DNA of 18,876 nt from Methanosarcinaceae archaeon (GTDB taxonomy: Archaea; Halobacteriota; Methanosarcinia; Methanosarcinales; Methanosarcinaceae): contig JAQVBP010000031.1 in assembly GCA_028690255.1 (NCBI GenBank), positions 1 to 18,876 of the forward strand, written 5' to 3'. Positions within the stretch are counted from its first letter, which is position 1. Each line of letters starts with the position of its first letter. Below are positions 1 to 6,600 of the stretch, in pieces. Position numbers and translations under genes: made by a program. The notes beneath the pieces were generated by a model that saw nothing but the letters and a program-made list of their open reading frames with translations, was not told where the DNA came from and searched no databases.

Positions 1-2
1 AT

Positions 3-95
3 GTAAAAAAATCATGTGAGCGTTTGTCTGCAAGAACAACAACATTAATTCAAATGGTAGCAGGGGTGGAGTTGACGCATTCCTCCCATGCCTGA
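3..95 (+). CDS. C-terminal tail of a possible TnpB protein (5' part outside the window)
   Basis: An open frame enters from the left edge and reads 30 codons to a TGA at 93-95, ending in VAGVELTHSSHA. The stop lies inside the hairpin described in the next entry. In IS1341-type members of the IS200/IS605 family, the tnpB gene commonly ends inside the structured right end, so this tail fits TnpB, the RNA-guided nuclease of such elements. That is inference: no catalytic RuvC residue or zinc finger is visible, because only the last 30 residues are in the window. It could also be a chance open frame. The bases upstream of the window would settle it. Confidence 0.4.
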   Translation, partial: VKKSCERLSARTTTLIQMVAGVELTHSSHA

Positions 96-122
96 AGGCA
101 CGGGTATCCTGCTGAGGTTTTC
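59..122 (+). mobile_element. Right end of an IS200/IS605 (IS1341-type) element
   Basis: The segment has a nested stem-loop. The inner stem is CCCATGCC/GGCACGGG at 85-92 and 97-104 with a TGAA loop and one A-C mismatch. The outer arms are AGCAGG (59-64) and CCTGCT (108-113). The pattern GCATTCCTCCC, stem, GGG, TCCTGCT is recognisable from right ends of IS1341-type elements, where it also forms the 3' scaffold of the TnpB guide RNA. The exact 3' border is not visible; it probably lies between 113 and about 128. The rest of the element would lie upstream of the window. Confidence 0.55.
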
Positions 123-314
123 ATGAATACTGGAGATCAAGCTCAAAAAGAGGGAAAAGAAACACAGCGACCGAGATGGCAAAAGATCTTACCTGCACTT
201 ATCGGAATAGGAGTTATATTTTTTCTAAATTATGCGATGGGGGCATTACTTATTGGAATATATTTTGCAGTAATTCTTGCAAATCTGGTTGAAAAATTGC
301 TTTCAAAACACTAA
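123..314 (+). CDS. Small membrane protein, 63 aa, function unknown
   Basis: The peptide has a charged N-terminal 20 residues rich in Lys, Glu, Gln and Arg. Two hydrophobic stretches follow (about 24-40 and 41-57), then a short basic end. This suggests a hairpin-like or single long membrane anchor with a cytoplasmic N-terminus. GAGGT at 115-119 can serve as ribosome binding site, only three bases before the ATG. That site lies in the putative right end of the IS element, so the element may supply or have replaced the native translation signal. I recognise no family. It could be an intact small gene with the IS inserted just upstream, or the remaining 3' part of a longer gene. No terminator is obvious after the stop. 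Confidence 0.5.
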   Translation: MNTGDQAQKEGKETQRPRWQKILPALIGIGVIFFLNYAMGALLIGIYFAVILANLVEKLLSKH

Positions 315-353
315 ATATTCCTATCGTCTGTAGGCCCCAATAACTGTCAACTA

Positions 354-401
354 CCATCATCAAAATGATGGGCATGAATTGCCCTGGTTGACCAACCCAG
401 G
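354..401. other. Cluster of three adjacent or overlapping stem-loops
   Basis: CCATCAT/ATGATGG (354-360, 365-371) forms a perfect 7-bp stem with a CAAA loop. GGGCA/TGCCC (370-374, 380-384) forms a 5-bp stem. CCTGGTT/AACCCAGG (383-389, 394-401) forms a third stem with one bulged C. The stems share border bases, so they could be alternative folds. No T-tract follows, so this is not a typical terminator. It may be part of an RNA or a DNA-level remnant of the mobile element; function is unknown. Confidence 0.35.
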
Positions 402-633
402 TCTTAATTGACTACGTTGGTTTGTCGTTCGTCCAGTGATATAGGGTTGATGTTTTCAGGATCTCATATTAAATTATTGGTATGTTTTAAATTATGTTGA
501 CCATGTTTCTATTGAGAAGCCTGGTATTTAACCACCATCATTTCCCCGGACAGATACCTTTATACATTCAGGCCTACTTTTTACGTTAAGTTTCCAGCTA
601 ATTATTTAAGATTTGAGAGCTATTCGAAGACAG

Positions 634-645
634 ATATATTAAAAT
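634..645 (+). promoter_or_regulatory. Candidate TATA box for gatE
   Basis: ATATATTAAAAT resembles the archaeal TATA element and lies about 100 bases before the gatE ATG, which would give a leader near 80 bases. A second, weaker candidate (TTTATAC, 558-565) lies upstream. Assignment rests on sequence resemblance only. Confidence 0.35.
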
Positions 646-741
646 AACAGGGGACTGGGCGGGCCTGGAAAGCGAGGGCCTGACAAAAATTCACGGTTAT
701 TAGAGTGATGGGCACTTCCGATTAATTATTCAGGTGAAAGC

Positions 742-2643
742 ATGAGTAAATACGATTATACGGAACTTGGACTGAAAGCGGGACTTGAGATCCACCAGCA
801 GCTGGACTCCAAAGAAAAACTATTCTGCAAATGCCCGACTTTGATCCGGGACACGAAGGAATCGAACTTTGAATTCTTCCGCTACCTCAGGGCCACGGAA
901 AGTGAAATGGGGGAAAAAGACCGGGCCGCGGTCGAGCAGACGAAGATCAGGAGAAAATACATCTACAGGGCCTATGACAGCACCTGCCTCATAGAAAATG
1001 ACGAGGAACCGCCACGGGAGATAAATCGGGAAGCCCTCGGAATCTCCCTCGGAGTCTCAAAGCTATTCAATATGAAACCCGTCGACCGGATGAACATTAT
1101 GAGAAAAATCGTGGTTGACGGGTCGAACACCAGCGGTTTCCAGAGGACGGCCTTCCTTGCAGGCGACGGCTACATCGAAACGCCTCTCGGGCATTGCGGG
1201 ATGGACAGTCTCTGTGTTGAAGAGGAAGCCGCCCAGAAAATCGAGGAGGTAGGGGACACTATTATCTATTCCCTTGACCGACTCGGGATTCCCCTCGTGG
1301 AAATCGCAACGGCTCCGGACATAAAGTCCCCGAAGCAAGCCAGGGAGGTTGCGGAATATATCGGGATGGTGCTTCGCTCAACCGGAAAGGTCAAGCGGGG
1401 GCTCGGGACCATCAGGCAGGACATCAACATCTCGATTGCAAAAGGTGCAAGGGTCGAGATCAAAGGGGTACAGGCCCTGGACCTTATCGAGGAAATCGTG
1501 GCCCGGGAAGTCGAGCGACAGGTCAAACTTCTCGATATGAGGGAAGAACTCCTTGCCAGAAAGGCTTTCGTCTGTGAAGAGGTCTACGATGCAACCGGGC
1601 TCTTTCAGGACACGAGGTCCAAAGTCCTCCTGAAGGGTATGAAAAACGGGGTCATCCTGGCCGCTCACCTGAAGGGTTTTGACGGCTATGTGGGCAGAGA
1701 AGTCCAGCCCGGAAGAAGGCTCGGGACCGAATTTTCGGACCGGGCGAAGACCGCAGGCGTGGGGGGGCTCTTCCACACCGACGAGCTTCCCAACTACGGG
1801 ATTACTGAAAAGGAGGTTCAGGCCCTCAAAGACGCCATAGGAGCAAAAGAAGATAGCGCTGTCATCATGGTCGCGGCAGAACCTGAGAAAGCCAGGCTCG
1901 CAATCGAGGCTGTTATTAAAAGGGCACAGGAAGTCCTTACAGGCATTCCGGAAGAGACCCGAAAAGCCCTTCCCGAAGGAAATTCTTCTTATATGAGGCC
2001 CCTTCCGGGAGCCGCGCGGATGTACCCCGAAACCGATGTCCCGCCGGTCGAGATTTCCAGAAAATATTACGAGTGCATTGAGACCCCCGAACTCCTGACC
2101 GAAAGGGCAAAGCGCTTTACCACCGATTACGAGCTGAACCCGGAACTTTCAAACAAAATTGCATATTCAAAGGACCTCCCTCTTTTTGAAAACCTGATAG
2201 AAAACTACAGGAAAGACGAACTCGTAGGCGCCACCCTGATTGCCCGCACCCTTGTGGGACTTGTTCCCGAACTCCGGAGAAGCGGAGTGGATGTCGATGC
2301 CCTGAAAGAAGAGCACTTCGCCGGGGTCTTTGCCGCCATTTCAGCCGGGGAAATCGCAAAAGAAGCCATTCAGGAACTCCTGACCGCCCTTACAAAAGAA
2401 CCGGACACGCCGGTGCCCGAGGTGATTTCAAATCTGGGGCTCTCAGCCTTTGACCCGGCTGAAATAGAAACCTTTATTGAAGGACTTGTCAGGGAAAGAA
2501 GGGAATTTATCCTGGATAAAGGCCCCGCTGCTCTTGGCCCCCTCATGGGAATGGTGATGAAGGAGTACAGGGGCAAGGTTGATGGGAAAATCCTTAGCCA
2601 GCTCTTGAAAACGGAAATCAACAAATTCATTAGCCAGAGCTAA
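742..2643 (+). CDS. gatE: Glutamyl-tRNA(Gln) amidotransferase subunit E
   Basis: GatE is the kinase/transamidase subunit of the archaea-specific GatDE complex. It converts misacylated Glu-tRNA(Gln) to Gln-tRNA(Gln) in the cytoplasm, using ammonia released by GatD. The 633-aa length is normal. The GatB/GatE signature GLEIHQQLDSKEKLFC is at residues 14-29, the conserved YSLDRLGIPLVEIATAPDI block at 176-194, and RQDINISI, part of the metal/ATP site region, at 225-232. An AspRS-like GAD insertion (about 290-400) carries GVGGLFHTDELPNYG, which separates GatE from bacterial GatB. The helical YqeY-like tRNA-binding tail follows from about 460. The start is supported by AGGTGA four bases upstream. 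No gatD lies in this window, so GatD must be encoded elsewhere. A terminator overlaps the stop codon, so the gene is probably transcribed alone. Confidence 0.97.
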   Translation: MSKYDYTELGLKAGLEIHQQLDSKEKLFCKCPTLIRDTKESNFEFFRYLRATESEMGEKDRAAVEQTKIRRKYIYRAYDSTCLIENDEEPPREINREALGISLGVSKLFNMKPVDRMNIMRKIVVDGSNTSGFQRTAFLAGDGYIETPLGHCGMDSLCVEEEAAQKIEEVGDTIIYSLDRLGIPLVEIATAPDIKSPKQAREVAEYIGMVLRSTGKVKRGLGTIRQDINISIAKGARVEIKGVQALDLIEEIVAREVERQVKLLDMREELLARKAFVCEEVYDATGLFQDTRSKVLLKGMKNGVILAAHLKGFDGYVGREVQPGRRLGTEFSDRAKTAGVGGLFHTDELPNYGITEKEVQALKDAIGAKEDSAVIMVAAEPEKARLAIEAVIKRAQEVLTGIPEETRKALPEGNSSYMRPLPGAARMYPETDVPPVEISRKYYECIETPELLTERAKRFTTDYELNPELSNKIAYSKDLPLFENLIENYRKDELVGATLIARTLVGLVPELRRSGVDVDALKEEHFAGVFAAISAGEIAKEAIQELLTALTKEPDTPVPEVISNLGLSAFDPAEIETFIEGLVRERREFILDKGPAALGPLMGMVMKEYRGKVDGKILSQLLKTEINKFISQS

Positions 2644-2660
2644 ACTCTGGCCTTTTTTTT
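2633..2660 (+). terminator. Hairpin plus oligo-T terminator of gatE, overlapping its stop codon
   Basis: GCCAGAG (2633-2639) and CTCTGGC (2645-2651) form a perfect 7-bp stem with a CTAAA loop that contains the TAA stop. Eight T residues follow at 2653-2660. The left arm is made from the last sense codons of gatE. Oligo-T tracts are the main archaeal termination signal, and the stem adds a bacterial-like look. Confidence 0.7.
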
Positions 2661-3055
2661 ATTAATTATTATTATTTAGCGAAAGTGTAATGTATACTTT
2701 CATTTTTTATACATATTATTCAAAAAATAACCTGTAATTTTATAGTAATTAATGCTATTGCATAATATTTTATATTATTTTTTGCTATCTTTTGTTTTTA
2801 AAATATTATTAACCAGGCGACTCTTGATCATTAGTCTGGCCGAATAGTATTTATAATATTTAGATAAGTATAAATTTATAATTCCCTTTTCTTTTGATAG
2901 TGGGGTATAACAAAATTTTCTGCCGCAACCAAACACAAATAAAATTGTGCAATCGTAAAGTATTATTGAGTACACTTGGAAAGTCACATAAAGAACTGCT
3001 TTGAAAAAGAGTTGCCCGAATATGCGTATTAAACCGATTACCAGGAGTTAAGACT
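2661..3055. other. AT-rich intergenic region before the hybrid kinase gene
   Basis: The region holds no gene on either strand that I can support. TATA-like boxes occur at TTTATAATATT (2850-2860) and near 2868-2880 (AGTATAAATTTATAA). Either would give the kinase mRNA a leader of 150-180 bases. AGGAG at 3043-3047 is the kinase ribosome binding site, eight bases before its TTG. Confidence 0.5.
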
Positions 3056-5389
3056 TTGATTAGAATATTACTGGTGGATGATGAACCTGCGTTCCTGGAT
3101 TTATCAAAAACTTTTCTTGAATTGTATAACCCCAACGCAGAAATTGATATTGCGGATTCGGCCGAAAAGGCCCTTTCCAAGCTCTGGAATAAGGCTTATG
3201 ATATTATCATCTCTGATTATGCCATGCCTGGAATGGATGGCCTCGCTTTTTTAGAAAAAATCCGGGACATGGAAATCAAAGTCCCTTTCATAATGTTTAG
3301 TGGAAAAGGAAAAGAAGAGGTTTTGCGAGAAGTATTTGAATATGATATGGCTTTTCACTTTCAAAAACAGGCCAATCCGGAAATCCAGTTTTTCGAGCTT
3401 TCGCAGAGGATCAGACAGATTATGAAAGAAAAATGGGACGACGAAATGCTGCACATAAGCCGCCTTGCCCTGGAGAATTGTCGGGAAGCTGTCTGCTGGC
3501 TGGATATCAATTCCCGTTTTATTAATATAAATTCTGCGGCCTGTGAGCTGCTGGGCTTTTCCCGGCAGGAAATGCTGGGCAGGAGTATGAAAGACCTGGA
3601 CAGGGAGTTTAAACTCGAACACTGGCATTACTACTGGAAAGAGCTCCGGAGGGAAAAGCACCTCTTAATGGAGTCCTTTGTCCGGAGAAGGGACGGATGT
3701 GAAATTCCCCTGGAGATTAATTCAAATTTCGTGGAGTACGGAAGCGGGGAATACAACTGTGCTTTTCTGCGGGACATTACGGAGCGAAAAATTAAAGAAA
3801 AAGAGCTGAACCTTGCCCAGTTTTCTATAAATAATGCCCCGGATGCGATTTTCTGGGTCACAAAGAGTGGAGAATTGATCTATGTCAACGATTCGGCCTG
3901 TAAACTGCTGGGTTATTCCAAGAAAGAACTTCTGGACCTGCGTTTCAGGGATATAGACCCGGCTGCCGGGGAAAGACGGTGGAAAGAACTCTGGGAAGCT
4001 GCCCGAAAGGATAAATGCTGCACGTTTGAGTCTTTTTATTCAGGTCGGGCCGGAAAGGCCTTTCCCGTAGAAAGCAGCTTGAAACACCTGAGTTATGCGA
4101 ATAAGGAGTATCTCTGTGTATATTCAAGAGATATCAGCAAAAGGCTGCAGGCAGATGCAGAATTCAGGGCAAGCGAGGAAAGGATGAACCTGGCGATCAG
4201 GGGTGCCCGTATAGGGGCCTGGGATCTGAATACCCTGACGGATGAATTGGTTGTCAGCGAAGATTGGCTAAAGATACTTGGTTATTCTACCGAAGAATTT
4301 GGAAATACTCTGGAAAAGTTTAAACAGACCCTTCTGCATCCTGAAGAACTTGCGGACATCGAGAGGGAGCTACGGAAACACCTGGAAGGAAAAACTCCCC
4401 TTTATAGGGCGGAACACCGCCTGCTCCGTGGAAACGGAGACTGGATCTGGATCCTCAGTTACGGAGAAGTTGTAGCCAGGGATGAAGAAGGCAGGTCTCT
4501 CCGGATGAGCGGCATCCACCTGGACATCACGGAGATGCACAATAACAGGGAAGCTTTGCGACAGTCAAATGAAAAGATCAAACTCCTGAGCAATATCAAC
4601 AGGCATGACATACAGAACCAGATCTCCATTGCGGCCGGCTACCTCGGCTTGATAAAGAGCATGAATGCTAACGGGAAAATGCAATCTCCTTCTACTCCAT
4701 CCCCCTCCTCTGCCTCCATCTTAACCCCCTCCATCTTAACCCCCTCCATCTTAACCCCCTCTACCTCAACCCCCTCTACCTCAATCCCCTCTACCTCAAC
4801 CCCCTCTACCTCAACCCCCTCTTCTTGTCCCTCTGTAGAAGCTTATCTTTCGAAAGCCATTGCAGCGGTTAATAATATCCAGCGCCAGATTTCCTTTACC
4901 CGGGATTATCAGGATATGGGGGTCAAATCGGCGGAATGGCAAAAAGTCGAGACTGTCGTAAATAGAGCTGCTGAAGCCTTTTTTCATGAGAATTTGTCCC
5001 TTGAAGTATCCACAGAGGAACTGCAGGTCTACGCTGATCCGTTGCTGGAAAAAGTCTTCTATAACCTGATGGAAAATTCGAAAAGGCACGGGAAAAAAGT
5101 GAAAACAATTCGGGTTTCCTGCAGACAGGCAGGTACTGTGTGCATCCTTTCTTATGAGGACGACGGCGTGGGCATTTCTGCGGATCTCAAGGAAAAAATC
5201 TTCGAAAAAGAATTCGGGAGAAACACAGGTTACGGACTCTTTCTGATTAAGGAAATTCTGGACATAACCGGTATTTCCATCAAAGAGAGGGGTGTTGAAG
5301 GATACGGGGTGCGTTTTGATCTCGAAATTCCAAACAAAAATTACAGGCTTTCGACGGGAACAGTTCTCCCCTATTATAAGCCTGCTTGA
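3056..5389 (+). CDS. Hybrid receiver / PAS-PAS-PAS / histidine kinase, 777 aa
   Basis: This is a cytoplasmic sensor kinase; no signal peptide or membrane segment is visible. An N-terminal receiver domain (1-120) keeps D8-D9, phosphoacceptor D54 in SDYAMPGMDG, S82 and K104. Three PAS domains follow at about 135-245, 252-372 and 380-500; the last is the PAS_3 type ending in GIHLDITE. The dimerisation helix has H-box INRHDIQNQ with H517. The ATPase domain has N-box N674, G1 motif DDGVGI at 702-707 and G2 motif GYGLFLI from 725. A Ser/Thr/Pro tract (about 544-590) from a 15-nt repeat sits between the two DHp helices, where relatives I know have only a short turn. The start is TTG with AGGAG eight bases upstream. 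The orphan receiver 550 bases downstream is a plausible partner. The signal sensed is unknown. Confidence 0.93.
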   Translation: MIRILLVDDEPAFLDLSKTFLELYNPNAEIDIADSAEKALSKLWNKAYDIIISDYAMPGMDGLAFLEKIRDMEIKVPFIMFSGKGKEEVLREVFEYDMAFHFQKQANPEIQFFELSQRIRQIMKEKWDDEMLHISRLALENCREAVCWLDINSRFININSAACELLGFSRQEMLGRSMKDLDREFKLEHWHYYWKELRREKHLLMESFVRRRDGCEIPLEINSNFVEYGSGEYNCAFLRDITERKIKEKELNLAQFSINNAPDAIFWVTKSGELIYVNDSACKLLGYSKKELLDLRFRDIDPAAGERRWKELWEAARKDKCCTFESFYSGRAGKAFPVESSLKHLSYANKEYLCVYSRDISKRLQADAEFRASEERMNLAIRGARIGAWDLNTLTDELVVSEDWLKILGYSTEEFGNTLEKFKQTLLHPEELADIERELRKHLEGKTPLYRAEHRLLRGNGDWIWILSYGEVVARDEEGRSLRMSGIHLDITEMHNNREALRQSNEKIKLLSNINRHDIQNQISIAAGYLGLIKSMNANGKMQSPSTPSPSSASILTPSILTPSILTPSTSTPSTSIPSTSTPSTSTPSSCPSVEAYLSKAIAAVNNIQRQISFTRDYQDMGVKSAEWQKVETVVNRAAEAFFHENLSLEVSTEELQVYADPLLEKVFYNLMENSKRHGKKVKTIRVSCRQAGTVCILSYEDDGVGISADLKEKIFEKEFGRNTGYGLFLIKEILDITGISIKERGVEGYGVRFDLEIPNKNYRLSTGTVLPYYKPA
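4715..4819 (+). repeat. In-frame 15-nt tandem repeat inside the kinase gene, 7 units
   Basis: Three identical units TCCATCTTAACCCCC (4715-4759) are followed by four units TCTACCTCAACCCCC (4760-4819), one of which carries a C-to-T change. Each unit encodes a pentapeptide, SILTP or STSTP/STSIP. The 15-nt period keeps the frame whatever the copy number, so length can vary without breaking the protein. Low-complexity Ser/Pro coding continues on both sides (about 4682-4830). Confidence 0.95.
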
Positions 5390-5939
5390 ATTCCTTTTTC
5401 CCCTGTCTTTAGCTATTCTGGTAATATATATGAGCTGGATGATTCTATATATATAGGACTTACGCAGTTGAATAAAAACCAGTAGCATGAAGGCCCAAAC
5501 TGTCCAATTTATAATATTTCTGGTAGGTTCCCAGTTGCCTGGTTTTACTCCTCAAGTGTGTACACCAAACTGTTTAAAGCATAATATTCATAACAAGCTC
5601 TCATGTGCTTATTTTTATATCTCAGATGCGTAACTCATATATTTATATTTAAGAGATGTATGAACTATAGTCTTGAACGCAATTATTTACACTTGATTTA
5701 TCATAACGAACTAGAAACACAATGCTTCGGACTAGGAAATGGGTCAGTGCAATTTCAAGTGTAATTCTTTGCGTAAATGACTATAATTTCACTCTCAAGC
5801 GTTTACGAGATTCATGAAAATTAATTTATAGAATTCAAATATAAACTGTAAATACTATAATCTGATGACTTCTATTATATCTTTGTCTTTGCATAATCAG
5901 AAAAATATTTCAAAAAAAGGGGAAAAACGGAGATAAAAC
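5390..5939. other. AT-rich intergenic region with a repeated TCAAG-type motif
   Basis: I see no gene in this 550-base stretch. It holds related motifs: CTCAAGTGTGTACA at 5551-5564, TCAAGTGTAA at 5755-5764, CTCAAGCGTTTACG at 5793-5806, and the exact reverse complement TTACACTTGA at 5687-5696. The 5687 and 5755 copies form a perfect 10-bp inverted repeat 58 bases apart. A TATA-like CAAATATAAAC lies near 5836-5847. GGAG near 5929-5932 could serve the downstream receiver gene. Confidence 0.45.
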
Positions 5940-6326
5940 ATGCCTAATATCTTACTCGTTGACGATGACCCTATTTTTCTTGAACTTTCAAAAACGTATC
6001 TGGAACTTTTCCATTCCTTCACTATTGATATGGCCCTTTCGGGAACAAAAGCCCTTACGATGTTAAAAAACAACTCCTATGAGGCTGTGGTTTCCGATTA
6101 TGAGATGCCTGGTATGGACGGGGTCACTTTTTTGAAACATATAAGAATACATAATTTATCCATTCCTTTCATCCTGTTTACCGGAAAAGAGCAAAATGAA
6201 TTCATACTTAAAGCTCTGAAAAACGGGGCCAACTTCTATCTCCGGAAAGGAGAAGACCCAAAGAGTCAGTATTTGAAATTATCAAAAATGATTCTCCAGG
6301 CAATTGAAATTAATAATAAATGTTAG
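5940..6326 (+). CDS. Stand-alone response-regulator receiver protein, 128 aa
   Basis: This is a single receiver domain with no output domain. The acidic pocket is D8-D9-D10, the phosphoacceptor D53 lies in SDYEMPGMDG, the conserved Thr is T81 in LFTGK, and the conserved Lys is K103 in YLRKG. All active residues are present, so it should accept a phosphoryl group. It closely resembles the N-terminal receiver of the kinase upstream (VDDDPIFLELSKTYLEL against VDDEPAFLDLSKTFLEL), which suggests duplication. Single-domain receivers usually act as phosphotransfer intermediates or allosteric regulators. The neighbouring kinase is the obvious candidate donor, but this is inference. The 550-base gap and its own TATA-like box suggest a separate transcript. 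Confidence 0.93.
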   Translation: MPNILLVDDDPIFLELSKTYLELFHSFTIDMALSGTKALTMLKNNSYEAVVSDYEMPGMDGVTFLKHIRIHNLSIPFILFTGKEQNEFILKALKNGANFYLRKGEDPKSQYLKLSKMILQAIEINNKC

Positions 6327-6532
6327 GTTAAGTAAGATGTTGAACTCTCTATGTCAACTATGAGGAACAATAGGTAAAGAGTCCTAAATTTTACATCTAT
6401 TATAAGATTTCAAACCATTATTGTTTAATAGTTATTAATAATAACATTAATAACATTATATTCTTACAATCTTTTTTAGGCCTTTCTCATGAATCATTTT
6501 CGCATTCCAATCATTAAATAATTTTTATGATG

Positions 6533-6572
6533 TATATTTATTTCATATTTTAGGGAATATATTTATTTCATA
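6533..6572 (+). promoter_or_regulatory. Duplicated 15-bp TATA-containing element upstream of the aldehyde dehydrogenase gene
   Basis: TATATTTATTTCATA occurs twice without mismatch, at 6533-6547 and 6558-6572, a 25-bp period. Each copy contains a possible TATA box. The second ends 28 bases before the preferred ATG. It may represent a doubled core promoter or two sites for a regulator. Nothing else of note lies in 6327-6600. Confidence 0.4.
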
Positions 6573-6600
6573 ATCCTCAATGCTTCTGTGGGGGAGTACT

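Larger units (their letters stand above)
315..741. other. Intergenic region upstream of gatE
   Basis: This 427-base stretch holds no convincing gene. It contains a cluster of small hairpins at 354-401 (listed separately) and two TATA-like boxes, TTTATAC near 558-565 and ATATATTAAAAT around 634-644. The second would give a gatE leader of roughly 80 bases. A GGGCCTG direct repeat lies in that leader at 661-667 and 676-682. The gatE ribosome binding site AGGTGA is at 732-737, four bases before the ATG. Confidence 0.6.

Noticed and set aside
4811..5488. A 225-codon minus-strand frame opposite the kinase ATPase domain.
   Set aside because: It mirrors a clearly conserved kinase domain and shows no domain of its own.
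6580..6600. The earlier ATG at 6580 as the aldehyde dehydrogenase start.
   Set aside because: It precedes the Shine-Dalgarno site GGGGGAG, which is placed correctly for ATG 6601, and adds residues not expected for the family.
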